Positions 1 through 7,225 of a stretch of 13,734 nucleotides of DNA are shown in pieces (the first letter of the stretch is position 1; each line of letters opens with the position of its first letter). This DNA comes from Bacteroidales bacterium (GTDB taxonomy: Bacteria; Bacteroidota; Bacteroidia; Bacteroidales; UBA1402). The translations under genes and the position numbers were made by a program. Below the pieces are notes generated by a model, which was not told the DNA's origin, did no database searches, and saw only the letters and a program-made list of their open reading frames with translations. The stretch lies in contig JALNXZ010000013.1 in the NCBI GenBank assembly GCA_023230125.1, forward strand, positions 1-13,734. The letters are read 5' to 3'.

Positions 1-6
1 AAATAC

Positions 7-100
7 TATGAAACGAGCATGTTTGTAAAAACGTCCAAGTTTATGATAAATTGGACATGCGAGTTCCATATGACCTTAAACGAAAAAATTATTATCGTAT
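7..100 (+). repeat. 94-nt structured leader element, copy A (upstream of dapB-like gene)
   Basis: First of three nearly identical 94-nt copies. It differs from copy C at one position (97) and from copy B at three (17, 60, 97). Positions 7-70 can pair almost completely. The basal helix 7-20/57-70 contains an A.C mismatch (11/66) and a tandem G.A (15-16/61-62). Hairpin 21-24/29-32 is closed by a GUAA (GNRA) tetraloop. Hairpin 33-38/51-56 has a bulged G39 and continues as 40-42/48-50. The three helices meet with no unpaired junction bases. The A-rich tail 71-98 runs into the ATG at 99, whose first two bases are the last two of the element. A 19-codon ORF (43-102) starts in the apical loop and ends in TGA overlapping that ATG (ATGA). 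The identity and pairing are seen directly. A cis-regulatory role is inferred. Confidence 0.85.
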
Positions 101-848
101 GAAAATTGGCTTAATAGGTTTTGGCAGGTCAGGTAAAGCTGTTGCTAATGTTATTCTTCAACATCCTGATTTTTCTCTTGAGTGGGTGCTCAGGAAAAGT
201 GCAAAACAAGAAAATATGGTCGTCCGGGATTTTATCGGGGTTGAAACTCAAGATTCCGGCTTAATATATTCCATCCAGCATACGAATATCTCAGAATTAC
301 TGGATAGACTACCGGTGGATTTTATCATTGATTTTTCTTCAGAGGATGGTATTTACTTTTATGGAGAGGAAGCGAGCAAACGTCAGATAAAAATAATTTC
401 AGCAATCTCTCATTACGATAAAGAAGCTATTCAATATATAAAAAGACTATCCAAAACGGTAACAGTTTTTTGGTCTCCAAACATCACATTAGGCGTTAAT
501 TATTTGCTACTTGCAAGCAAGATTCTAAAGAAAATAGCACCTTGGGCAGATATTGAAATTGTCGAGGAACATTTTAAACTTAAAAAAGGCATATCTGGTA
601 CAGCTCTTAAAATTGCCGACAAGTTAAATGTCAATAGCAGCGATATAAACTCCATAAGGGCTGGTGGCATTGTTGGAAAACATGAAGTCATATTTGGATT
701 TCCATATCAAACGGTCAGACTAGTTCACGAATCCATATCACGGGAAGCTTTTGGAAATGGCGTAATCTTTGCAGCAACAAACTTAATTGATAAAGAGAAA
801 GGGTTTTACAAATTTGAGGACCTTTTATTACCATATTTTAATGAATAG
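99..848 (+). CDS. DapB-like dihydrodipicolinate reductase family protein
   Basis: 249 aa. Classical DapB reduces 4-hydroxy-tetrahydrodipicolinate with NAD(P)H in lysine/diaminopimelate synthesis in the cytoplasm. The N-terminus has the Rossmann motif GFGRSG (residues 7-12). The C-terminal domain has the family landmarks ITLGVNYLL (129-137) and RAGGIVGKHEVIFG (187-200). The catalytic stretch reads EEHFKLKKGISGTA (156-169), whereas canonical DapB has E-x-H-H-x-x-K-x-D-x-P-S-G-T-A. One His is kept, the second is Phe, the Asp-x-Pro part is altered and one residue is missing. It is therefore a divergent paralogue whose substrate is not certain. ATG 99 was chosen because the Rossmann strand MKIGLIGFG begins there; an in-frame TTG at 51 lies inside the repeat. 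The clc gene follows after 5 nt, so the two are probably cotranscribed. The context suggests lysine supply for the osmolyte acetyl-beta-lysine, which is inference. Confidence 0.85.
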   Translation: MKIGLIGFGRSGKAVANVILQHPDFSLEWVLRKSAKQENMVVRDFIGVETQDSGLIYSIQHTNISELLDRLPVDFIIDFSSEDGIYFYGEEASKRQIKIISAISHYDKEAIQYIKRLSKTVTVFWSPNITLGVNYLLLASKILKKIAPWADIEIVEEHFKLKKGISGTALKIADKLNVNSSDINSIRAGGIVGKHEVIFGFPYQTVRLVHESISREAFGNGVIFAATNLIDKEKGFYKFEDLLLPYFNE

Positions 849-853
849 AATGA

Positions 854-2632
854 ATGGTTGAGAATGAGCGGTATATTAGATTTCTTCACTGGCGGGAGAA
901 GCATATTACGGAATCAAATTTTGTTTTGATTCTAAGTTTTGTTGTTGGTATTTTGACAGCTGTAGCAGCTTTGCTGCTTAAAAAGTTAATTGAACTTATC
1001 CAGCATTTCCTGACTTCCAACTTTTCCGTTGATTCCGCCAATTATCTTTATTTGCTATATCCGGCCGTAGGTATTCTGCTGACTTCGCTTTTTGTCCGTT
1101 TTTTCGTTCGTGAAAATATAGATCACGGGATTACTCATATTCTATACGCCATTTCTCGGAGGAAAGGCCGTTTAAAAAGGCATAACATGTGGTCTTCCCT
1201 AATTGGTAGTTCGCTGACCATTGGTATGGGTGGGTCTGTCGGTGCTGAAGCACCTATCGTACTTACGGGTGCAGCCATAGGCTCCAATTTAGGAAGTTAT
1301 TTTAAGTTGGACCACAAAATATTAATGTTGCTAATGGGTTGCGGATCAGCTGGAGCTATTGCAGGAATATTTAAGGCACCCATTGCTGGGATGTTGTTTA
1401 CCATCGAGGTCTTGATGCTTGATTTGACCGCTGCCTCAGTGATGCCCTTGATGATAACATCAGTGACTGCTGCTGCTCTTTCTTATTTCGTGACAGGATC
1501 ACAATCCATGTTCTATTTCTCAATGGCCGATCCGTTCATACTTAACAGAATTCCCTTGGTGATGATTTTAGGCATCACTTGTGGATTAATTTCCCTATAT
1601 CTGATTCGAGGCATGAGTATAGTTGAGGGTTGGTATAAAAAGATGAAGAATCCATATTCCAAATTACTTTGGGGGGCGATGGTGCTAAGTATCTTGATAT
1701 TTCTGTTTCCGCCATTATACGGTGAAGGTTATACGGCCATATCTCAAATCATAAATGGTAAACCAGAGATTCTTACAGAAGGTAGTCTGTTTTATGCATA
1801 TAAAGATAATATCTGGGTACTTGTAGGTTATATGTGTCTGATTATCTTTTTCAAGATTATTGCTTCGGCCTCAACCAACGGCGCTGGTGGGGTTGGAGGC
1901 GTTTTCGCCCCGAGTTTGTTTGTGGGGGCTTTAGCTGGTTTTATCGTTGGGCATGTCATCAATGAATTTGGTTTTGTCGTTGTTTCGGAAGAAAATTTTG
2001 CATTAATGGGTATGGCAGGTGTGATGTCTGGTGTGATGCATGCACCATTAACTGGGATTTTTTTAATTGCTGAACTTACAGGTGGATATCAGCTTTTTCT
2101 ACCCTTGATGATCGTTTCAGGAGTTTCGTATTTTACCATTTATTTGTTCGAAAAAAATAGCATATATTCTATACGATTAGCTCAAAAAGGAGAGTTGCTC
2201 ACTCATCACAAAGACAAGACCGTGTTAACACTGATGAAAGTTGAAAAAGTGATTGAAACGGATTTTGAGGTAGTGCATCCTAATATGTATCTTGGTGAAC
2301 TTGTGAAAACTATTTCTGCTTCAAAACGTAATATTTATCCTGTGGTAAATGATGAAGGAATATTATTGGGAATAGTACTTCTGGATGATATTCGTAATAT
2401 TATGTTTCGCAAGGATCTTTATCAGCGCATTAAGGTGCGGAAACTCATGATTTCGCCACCAGCCAGACTCTCAGTTAATGATTCTATGGAAAACGTGATG
2501 CATATTTTTGACGATACCAATGCTTGGAACTTACCCGTTATCAATGAACAGGGGCAATACGTTGGTTTTGTTTCCAAATCCAAAATATTCAATTCATATC
2601 GCAATGTCTTAGTGCATTTTTCAGACGAATAA
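854..2632 (+). CDS. ClC-family voltage-gated chloride channel with CBS pair
   Basis: 592 aa inner-membrane protein that conducts or exchanges Cl-. The ClC core spans about residues 22-435. It includes GSVGAEAPIV (127-136), which carries the gating glutamate E132 in the slot of GREGP, then GSAGAIAGIFKAPIAGMLFTIE (164-185), then GGVFAPSLFVGA (348-359), the GxFxP anion motif. Two CBS domains follow at about 463-520 and 526-585. These usually bind adenine nucleotides, and in some bacterial transporters cyclic dinucleotides, and tune gating. The residue after the conserved IE pair is Val186, where E. coli CLC-ec1 has the internal proton glutamate E203. Vertebrate ClC channels also carry Val there, so this may be a channel and not an H+/Cl- exchanger. 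The start codon lies 5 nt after the dapB-like stop, which suggests one operon. A role in anion balance during osmotic change is inferred from the neighbours. Confidence 0.93.
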   Translation: MVENERYIRFLHWREKHITESNFVLILSFVVGILTAVAALLLKKLIELIQHFLTSNFSVDSANYLYLLYPAVGILLTSLFVRFFVRENIDHGITHILYAISRRKGRLKRHNMWSSLIGSSLTIGMGGSVGAEAPIVLTGAAIGSNLGSYFKLDHKILMLLMGCGSAGAIAGIFKAPIAGMLFTIEVLMLDLTAASVMPLMITSVTAAALSYFVTGSQSMFYFSMADPFILNRIPLVMILGITCGLISLYLIRGMSIVEGWYKKMKNPYSKLLWGAMVLSILIFLFPPLYGEGYTAISQIINGKPEILTEGSLFYAYKDNIWVLVGYMCLIIFFKIIASASTNGAGGVGGVFAPSLFVGALAGFIVGHVINEFGFVVVSEENFALMGMAGVMSGVMHAPLTGIFLIAELTGGYQLFLPLMIVSGVSYFTIYLFEKNSIYSIRLAQKGELLTHHKDKTVLTLMKVEKVIETDFEVVHPNMYLGELVKTISASKRNIYPVVNDEGILLGIVLLDDIRNIMFRKDLYQRIKVRKLMISPPARLSVNDSMENVMHIFDDTNAWNLPVINEQGQYVGFVSKSKIFNSYRNVLVHFSDE

Positions 2633-2756
2633 TTCTTTTTCTTTCAATTATACATTCTTCTAATCGTAAGTTGAGCCGGACATTCAATTTGAAATGCTGT
2701 ACTTACAAAAAAAAAGAGTAATATTGTCAATCTGTCGAGCTAATTGAAAATTAATA
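2633..2756 (+). promoter_or_regulatory. intergenic region with possible promoter before the antiporter gene
   Basis: This 124-nt gap separates clc from the antiporter gene, so the antiporter may have its own promoter. TAATATTG at 2719-2726 matches the Bacteroidetes -7 consensus TAnnTTTG except for one base. The only upstream TTTG (2688-2691) is 27 nt away, too far for a normal -33 element. A 6-bp inverted repeat, GTAAGT (2666-2671) and ACTTAC (2701-2706), encloses a smaller CATT/AATG pair. It is followed by A residues, not T residues, so it is not a plus-strand terminator. It could be an operator or chance. Confidence 0.25.
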
Positions 2757-3986
2757 ATGACAACAGCTATAATAATTACAATATGCTCTTTATTGCTCTT
2801 TGCTTATGTTTTTGATATTTCTTCGTCAAAAACAAAAGTACCTTCAGTGATATTGTTGTTGTTGTTAGGTTGGGGAGTAAGGCAAATTGTAAATTTCTTA
2901 GGATTCAATTTGCCAAACCTGACATCAACGCTTCCGATATTTGGTACAATAGGTTTAATAATGATCGTATTGGAAGGATCTTTGGATATTGAATTGAATA
3001 GATCAAAAATGCTAATTATTGGTAAATCCATTGCAATATCTTTGCTGTCAATTTTAATGATCAGTGTTGGTTTAGCTTTCGTCTTTCAATATGCGGGACA
3101 TATCACCTTCAAATTTGCACTTGCAAATGCCATCCCGTTTGCAATTATCAGTAGTGCAATTGCAATTCCAAGCGCAAGATATTTGAAATCTTCTCAAAAA
3201 GAATTTGTTATTTACGAAAGCAGCATGTCTGATATTTTTGGAGTCATCTTCTTTAACTTTATCATAAACGATAATCTTGAGTCATCGCAAACTATTAGAA
3301 CGTTCTTCTTGCAAATCGTCGTTATTATTCTGATTTCATTTGTTGTAACAATAGCATTGGCTTTTTTGTTAAGTGAAATCAAGCATCATGTCAAATATAC
3401 GCCAATCATTCTACTTGTCATTCTGATATACTCAATATCAAAGATGTATCATTTGCCATCACTTATTTTTATACTTGTATTTGGCTTGTTTCTTGGAAAT
3501 GTTGATAAACTTAAATACATAAAACGGTTAGAAAAATTCCATTCGGAGATACTGAACAGTGAGGTTATAAAATTTAAGGAATTAACCATGGAGTTCTCTT
3601 TTTTAATAAGGTCGTTATTTTTCTTGCTTTTTGGATATTTGATGGAAACCTCTGAGTTGTTGAACATGGAGACTATACCATGGGCAATAGGTATAACGGT
3701 TTGCCTTTTTATAGTTAGAGCTATTCTTTTGACGATATTTAGAATACCATTAAAACCCATATTCTACATTGCACCAAGAGGCTTGATAACAATTCTGCTG
3801 TTTTTATCCATACCGTTTGGACAGTCTGTTGAGATAGCCAATAAATCGCTCATTATACAAGTCATCATTTTAACAGCTTTAGTGATGATGTTCGGATTAA
3901 TGAAAAAAAATAATGATGAAGTTTCTAAATATATAATTGATGATGAAATCATTAAAGATGAAACTTACCCAGAGATGATTGTATAA
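2757..3986 (+). CDS. Cation:proton antiporter (Na+/H+ exchanger family, CPA type)
   Basis: 409 aa and very hydrophobic, with about 12 predicted membrane segments and a short acidic cytosolic tail (about 383-409). It belongs to the Na_H_Exchanger fold, which exchanges cytosolic Na+ or K+ for H+. The transport-site region reads YESSMSDIFG (153-162), so Glu154 and Asp159 take the place of the CPA1 E...ND motif, with Ser in the Asn position. A conserved intramembrane Arg is visible in FIVRAILL (318-325). APRGLIT (339-345) matches the GPRG motif of NhaP-type proteins. The more usual S-D-P motif in helix 4 reads SSAIAIPSA (132-140). No RCK or TrkA-N domain is attached, unlike full-length Kef proteins. 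It probably works with the adjacent ClC and K+ uptake genes in ion homeostasis. Ion specificity cannot be read from the sequence. UPF0316 follows after 18 nt. Confidence 0.85.
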   Translation: MTTAIIITICSLLLFAYVFDISSSKTKVPSVILLLLLGWGVRQIVNFLGFNLPNLTSTLPIFGTIGLIMIVLEGSLDIELNRSKMLIIGKSIAISLLSILMISVGLAFVFQYAGHITFKFALANAIPFAIISSAIAIPSARYLKSSQKEFVIYESSMSDIFGVIFFNFIINDNLESSQTIRTFFLQIVVIILISFVVTIALAFLLSEIKHHVKYTPIILLVILIYSISKMYHLPSLIFILVFGLFLGNVDKLKYIKRLEKFHSEILNSEVIKFKELTMEFSFLIRSLFFLLFGYLMETSELLNMETIPWAIGITVCLFIVRAILLTIFRIPLKPIFYIAPRGLITILLFLSIPFGQSVEIANKSLIIQVIILTALVMMFGLMKKNNDEVSKYIIDDEIIKDETYPEMIV

Positions 3987-4004
3987 ATAAAAAAAAATAG
4001 TTCT

Positions 4005-4568
4005 ATGTTCGATTTTTTGGATCAATATCCTTATTTGTTGCCGGTAATCATTTTTTTCGGCCGTATCTGTGACGTGACTTTGGGTACACTTCGTATCATT
4101 TTTGTTTCAAAAGGAGAAAAGAATAAGGCTCCTATTATTGGTTTTTTTGAAGTACTCATTTGGATTATAGTGATTTCGCAAATATTTTCCAGAGCCAATA
4201 ACCTTATTTCTTATGTAAGTTACGCCGCTGGTTACGCAGTTGGAAATTATGTGGGTATCATCATCGAGAGCAGAATTGCTTTGGGGGTTCTGGTTTGTCG
4301 GATATACACAAATAAAGAACCGTCTATGCTTGTTAAAATGTTGACAGAACGAGGATATGGGTCGACCACGATGAAAGGAATGGGGACTAAAGAACAAGCA
4401 TATATTATAGAAACTGTTGTGGAACGCAAAGCATTGAAAGAAATTGATCACTTTATTACGGTGTTTGATCAGAATACTTTCTATACGGCAGAAGATGTAC
4501 GCATTCGACAGAAAGGAGTGTTTCCTAAGTCATCTCTTTTTTTTAAACGTTGGAGACTAGGGAAATGA
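4005..4568 (+). CDS. UPF0316 membrane protein with DUF2179 C-terminal domain
   Basis: 187 aa. Three predicted membrane helices lie at about residues 10-34, 42-62 and 68-88, followed by a soluble domain at about 95-175. The segment FGRICDVTLGTLRIIFVSKG (18-37) and the soluble part with GYGSTTMKGMGTKEQAYII are characteristic of UPF0316 (B. subtilis YebE type), whose C-terminal half is DUF2179. No biochemical function is firmly known for the family. It lies 18 nt downstream of the antiporter gene on the same strand and is probably the last gene of that transcript. Its stop is 10 nt from the convergent trkA stop, so there is no room for a separate terminator. A link to ion or osmotic homeostasis rests on context only. 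Confidence 0.85.
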   Translation: MFDFLDQYPYLLPVIIFFGRICDVTLGTLRIIFVSKGEKNKAPIIGFFEVLIWIIVISQIFSRANNLISYVSYAAGYAVGNYVGIIIESRIALGVLVCRIYTNKEPSMLVKMLTERGYGSTTMKGMGTKEQAYIIETVVERKALKEIDHFITVFDQNTFYTAEDVRIRQKGVFPKSSLFFKRWRLGK

Positions 4569-4578
4569 AGTTTTTATT

Positions 4579-5265
4579 TTAAATGTCCTTTAAAAATGCT
4601 TCAAAATCCTTGGTCTTTCCATATATAACCATGATATCATTTTCATTGAGCACCGTTTTTGCCGATGCCATTTCTTGTACTTGCTTTACTTTTCTAGTGA
4701 TACCTATAACATTATTCTGCTCGGTCATTTTAATTGTCGATAAGACCAACAAGTTATATTTGCTACGAATTAGCGATTCTTGGAGTGTTTTTCTTACAAA
4801 ACATTTTGGAACTACCACCTCTACTATATTGAATTCCCCTGTTATCTCATAAACATCTACAGCACTCTTCATATTCAGCTTTTTTGCCCACCTGTGTGCT
4901 GTTTCCTCTTCAAGATATACAATATCATCCACCTGCATAGCTTCCAGTACGGTCCTATGTAAAGGGGAAATAGCCCTGCAAATGAGACGTTTGGCTTTCA
5001 TCAGTTTCATATTGGCCGTTGCCAGCAAATTTGCTCCTTCGTTCAAGCCGATACAAATAATAACAGCATCAGCATCACTGACAGGTAGACTGGTTACAGC
5101 TTGCGAATCAGAAGTATTTAGGCAAATAGTATGAGTCATCATACCTTTATTATCCTCAACATTAGCCATATTATTGTCCACACCGATAACTTCATGTCCC
5201 ATCATGGTCAGCTTCTGGCCAAGGGAAGAGCCGAAATGGCCTAATCCGATAATGATAAATTTCAT
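4579..5265 (-). CDS. trkA: TrkA/KtrA-type K+ uptake regulatory subunit (RCK domain)
   Basis: 228 aa cytosolic gating ring subunit. The N-terminal RCK_N Rossmann fold begins with GLGHFGSSLG (7-16) and has the acidic nucleotide-ribose residue D30 in IGVDNN. The RCK_C domain covers about 140-225. The length matches single-RCK KtrA or one half of duplicated E. coli TrkA (458 aa), so it should assemble as an octameric ring on the membrane subunit. It lies 17 nt downstream of the trkH/ktrB gene on the same strand, which makes an operon pair. Known family behaviour is ATP/ADP or NAD(H) control at RCK_N and, in some Gram-positive KtrA proteins, c-di-AMP inhibition at RCK_C. Whether c-di-AMP applies here cannot be told. 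Confidence 0.92.
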   Translation of the reverse strand: MKFIIIGLGHFGSSLGQKLTMMGHEVIGVDNNMANVEDNKGMMTHTICLNTSDSQAVTSLPVSDADAVIICIGLNEGANLLATANMKLMKAKRLICRAISPLHRTVLEAMQVDDIVYLEEETAHRWAKKLNMKSAVDVYEITGEFNIVEVVVPKCFVRKTLQESLIRSKYNLLVLSTIKMTEQNNVIGITRKVKQVQEMASAKTVLNENDIMVIYGKTKDFEAFLKDI

Positions 5266-5282
5266 TTTTAAATATTTAGTAC

Positions 5283-7064
5283 TTAATTAATCAGAATATC
5301 TTCAGATGGAAAACGGAATTTCTCTGCTTTACCTTGTTTTAAAAAAGCCACAAGCACAGTCAGCAGACTTATACGTCCTACAAACATAGTGAAAATCAGA
5401 ATCAGTTTGCTTGCCGCACATAGTTTTGCAGTAATGCCAAGACTCAGTCCTACTGTACTGAAAGCCGAAATGCACTCAAAAATAACAGCTTTTAGATCTA
5501 AATCGTCCTGACATAATTCAACGGCTAAAACAGACAGTCCAATAGCAGTCAAAGATAAAAAGATTTGCGAATACGCTCTGCGTACAGCAGCTCCACTTAT
5601 TTCTCTTCCTCTAAAATCAATTCTGTCTTTACCTCTGGCAATATTAATCGAATTCATGATGCTTATAGCCAAGGTGCTTGTTTTTATTCCGCCTCCTGTT
5701 CCCCCGGGAGAAGCTCCGACCCACATCAGAAAACACACCAGCAGAATAGTCGGTGTCTGGAGAGTGGCAAAGTCAATCGTATTAAAACCAGCCGTTCTAG
5801 GTGTAGATGCACTAAAAAAAGCAGTGATTATTTTCCCAATCCCCGTATATCCATCCAATACACTGTTGTATTCGAAAATGTAAAAAACAACAGTACCAAA
5901 TATCAACAATAAAGCTGTTGTCACAACAACAATTCTTGTATTTATGTTGATAACCCAAGGTCTATGAATTGGAGTCTTTCTGAAAACCTTATTTACAAAT
6001 AAATGCTTTATATATTTGGAAAAGTTAAAGAGAATTGGGAATCCGATACCACCAAGAATTAACAGAGAAGTAATGATGAGCTGTAAAAGATAATTAAATC
6101 TGAAATTCGTGTCATACAAATTGTCTGTCAAGGTAGAGAACCCAGCATTACAGAATCCGGAAATAGCATGGAAGACAGAGAAGAAAATTTTCTCTGAAAT
6201 AGAAGCCACCATGGTATCGTTAATACTAAAATAAATTAGTACAGCACCAATCCCTTCAATCAGGAATGTCAGCAAAAGAATTTTAAAGAGTGAACCGAAA
6301 ACCTCCGTGATTTTATCAGAATAGGTCATCTTTTGTATCAGCAATTGATTTTCATAAGAAGCTCCACCGGTGAAAAAATAACTGAAATAGCTTGTAAATG
6401 TTATGATACCTATTCCTCCAAGTTGTATGAGAATCAGAACGGCAGTCTGCCCGAATATTGTAAAATATGTCCCGGTATCAACAACAATAAGTCCGGTGAC
6501 ACATACGGCACTTGTTGATGTGAAGAGTGCATCGATGAATGAAATCCCTGACTTTGTAGCATGAGGTAACATCAGCACGAAAGTACCTGCAAATATCAGC
6601 AGTAAAAAGCTAATCATGAAAATCTGCGCAGGGTTAAGAACTTTCCTTTTATAATCAATAGGGACGAATTCACGAAAAAAGATCATTACAATGACCAATG
6701 CATCTCCAAAAGAATTGTCAAACAGGGAGGATGGAACCCTCCAACCAGCAATGGCGGATATAGCAAACAATATTGAAATGAGCAATACAGCATCAAATGC
6801 CCAAACTTTAGTTTCTGGACGATTATTTGATATATAACGGATCAGAATGATAATGAATTCGAGAGAAAAAAAAGTTAAATAGAGATGTCTCAGGAATAAA
6901 TCCTGTTTAGGAGTCTGATCAAAACCAAAGTCGAACAGCGCCAAGAAAACAATCATGAGAGATAAAAGAAATGGGACAAACTTTAAAATATGTTTGAACA
7001 CGCTTAGACTTATTCCTGATCTTCTGTTTTCTTTTTTATTTTCTTTTGAATTGGCTTCAACCAT
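5283..7064 (-). CDS. trkH: TrkH/KtrB-type K+ uptake channel subunit
   Basis: 593 aa inner-membrane K+ translocation subunit. Four pore-loop filters are visible (numbered from the ATG): TSAVCVTGL at about 184-192, SGFCNAGFS at 302-310, ASTPRTAGFN at 419-428 and SAFSTVGLS at 533-541. Each carries the single central Gly of the SKT superfamily. GGTGGGIKTSTLA (454-466) is the conserved Gly-rich segment that breaks the third-repeat helix. The first about 145 residues precede the SKT core and contain about four extra hydrophobic helices, making the protein longer than typical KtrB (about 450 aa). The start is ATG 7064; a TTG one codon upstream is unlikely. A promoter at 7124-7154 fits the consensus well. 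trkA follows after 17 nt, and mscS lies upstream on the same strand. Confidence 0.93.
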   Translation of the reverse strand: MVEANSKENKKENRRSGISLSVFKHILKFVPFLLSLMIVFLALFDFGFDQTPKQDLFLRHLYLTFFSLEFIIILIRYISNNRPETKVWAFDAVLLISILFAISAIAGWRVPSSLFDNSFGDALVIVMIFFREFVPIDYKRKVLNPAQIFMISFLLLIFAGTFVLMLPHATKSGISFIDALFTSTSAVCVTGLIVVDTGTYFTIFGQTAVLILIQLGGIGIITFTSYFSYFFTGGASYENQLLIQKMTYSDKITEVFGSLFKILLLTFLIEGIGAVLIYFSINDTMVASISEKIFFSVFHAISGFCNAGFSTLTDNLYDTNFRFNYLLQLIITSLLILGGIGFPILFNFSKYIKHLFVNKVFRKTPIHRPWVININTRIVVVTTALLLIFGTVVFYIFEYNSVLDGYTGIGKIITAFFSASTPRTAGFNTIDFATLQTPTILLVCFLMWVGASPGGTGGGIKTSTLAISIMNSINIARGKDRIDFRGREISGAAVRRAYSQIFLSLTAIGLSVLAVELCQDDLDLKAVIFECISAFSTVGLSLGITAKLCAASKLILIFTMFVGRISLLTVLVAFLKQGKAEKFRFPSEDILIN

Positions 7065-7123
7065 CAATTTGAAATTATTGGAATTTGACTAACAGTTTTT
7101 TGTAGATATCATCATTAAGGTGG

Positions 7124-7154
7124 TAAATATAAATAAATGTCAACTGCCGTCAAA
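7124..7154 (-). promoter_or_regulatory. Bacteroidetes-type promoter for trkH-trkA
   Basis: On the minus strand, TTTG (7154-7151) is followed after exactly 19 nt by TATATTTA (7131-7124). This matches the Bacteroidetes consensus TTTG-N19-TAnnTTTG with one mismatch at the last base. Transcription would start near 7117, leaving about 50 nt of leader before the trkH start at 7064. It lies in the 161-nt gap between mscS and trkH, so K+ uptake can be transcribed independently of mscS. Confidence 0.5.
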
Positions 7155-7225
7155 ATAATCTTCTGTGCAAACTCTTTTATAGAACATATGAAACCTATAT
7201 CAAGGTTATGCATCATAATATTATT

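Noticed and set aside
51..98. Extended N-terminus of the DapB-like protein from TTG 51
   Set aside because: The extra 16 residues are translated repeat sequence with no family homology; the Rossmann strand starts at ATG 99.
7..100. Repeat as an integron attC site
   Set aside because: Foldable and dispersed, but it lacks the attC core motifs (RYYYAAC / GTTRRRY), there is no integrase gene, and the flanking genes are ordinary multi-gene operons on both strands.
2666..2706. Inverted repeat GTAAGT/ACTTAC as a terminator after clc
   Set aside because: The 30-nt loop is long and the 3' side is followed by A residues, so no U-tract would be made on the plus strand.
4107..4451. Antisense open frames over known genes (for example 4107-4451, 5565-5912, 7626-8003, 11850-12233)
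   Set aside because: They lie opposite well-supported genes and show no recognisable domains; they are shadows of the coding strand.
4569..4578. Bidirectional terminator between the convergent UPF0316 and trkA genes
   Set aside because: Only 10 nt separate the stops, and no GC-rich stem with flanking T/A tract is present.
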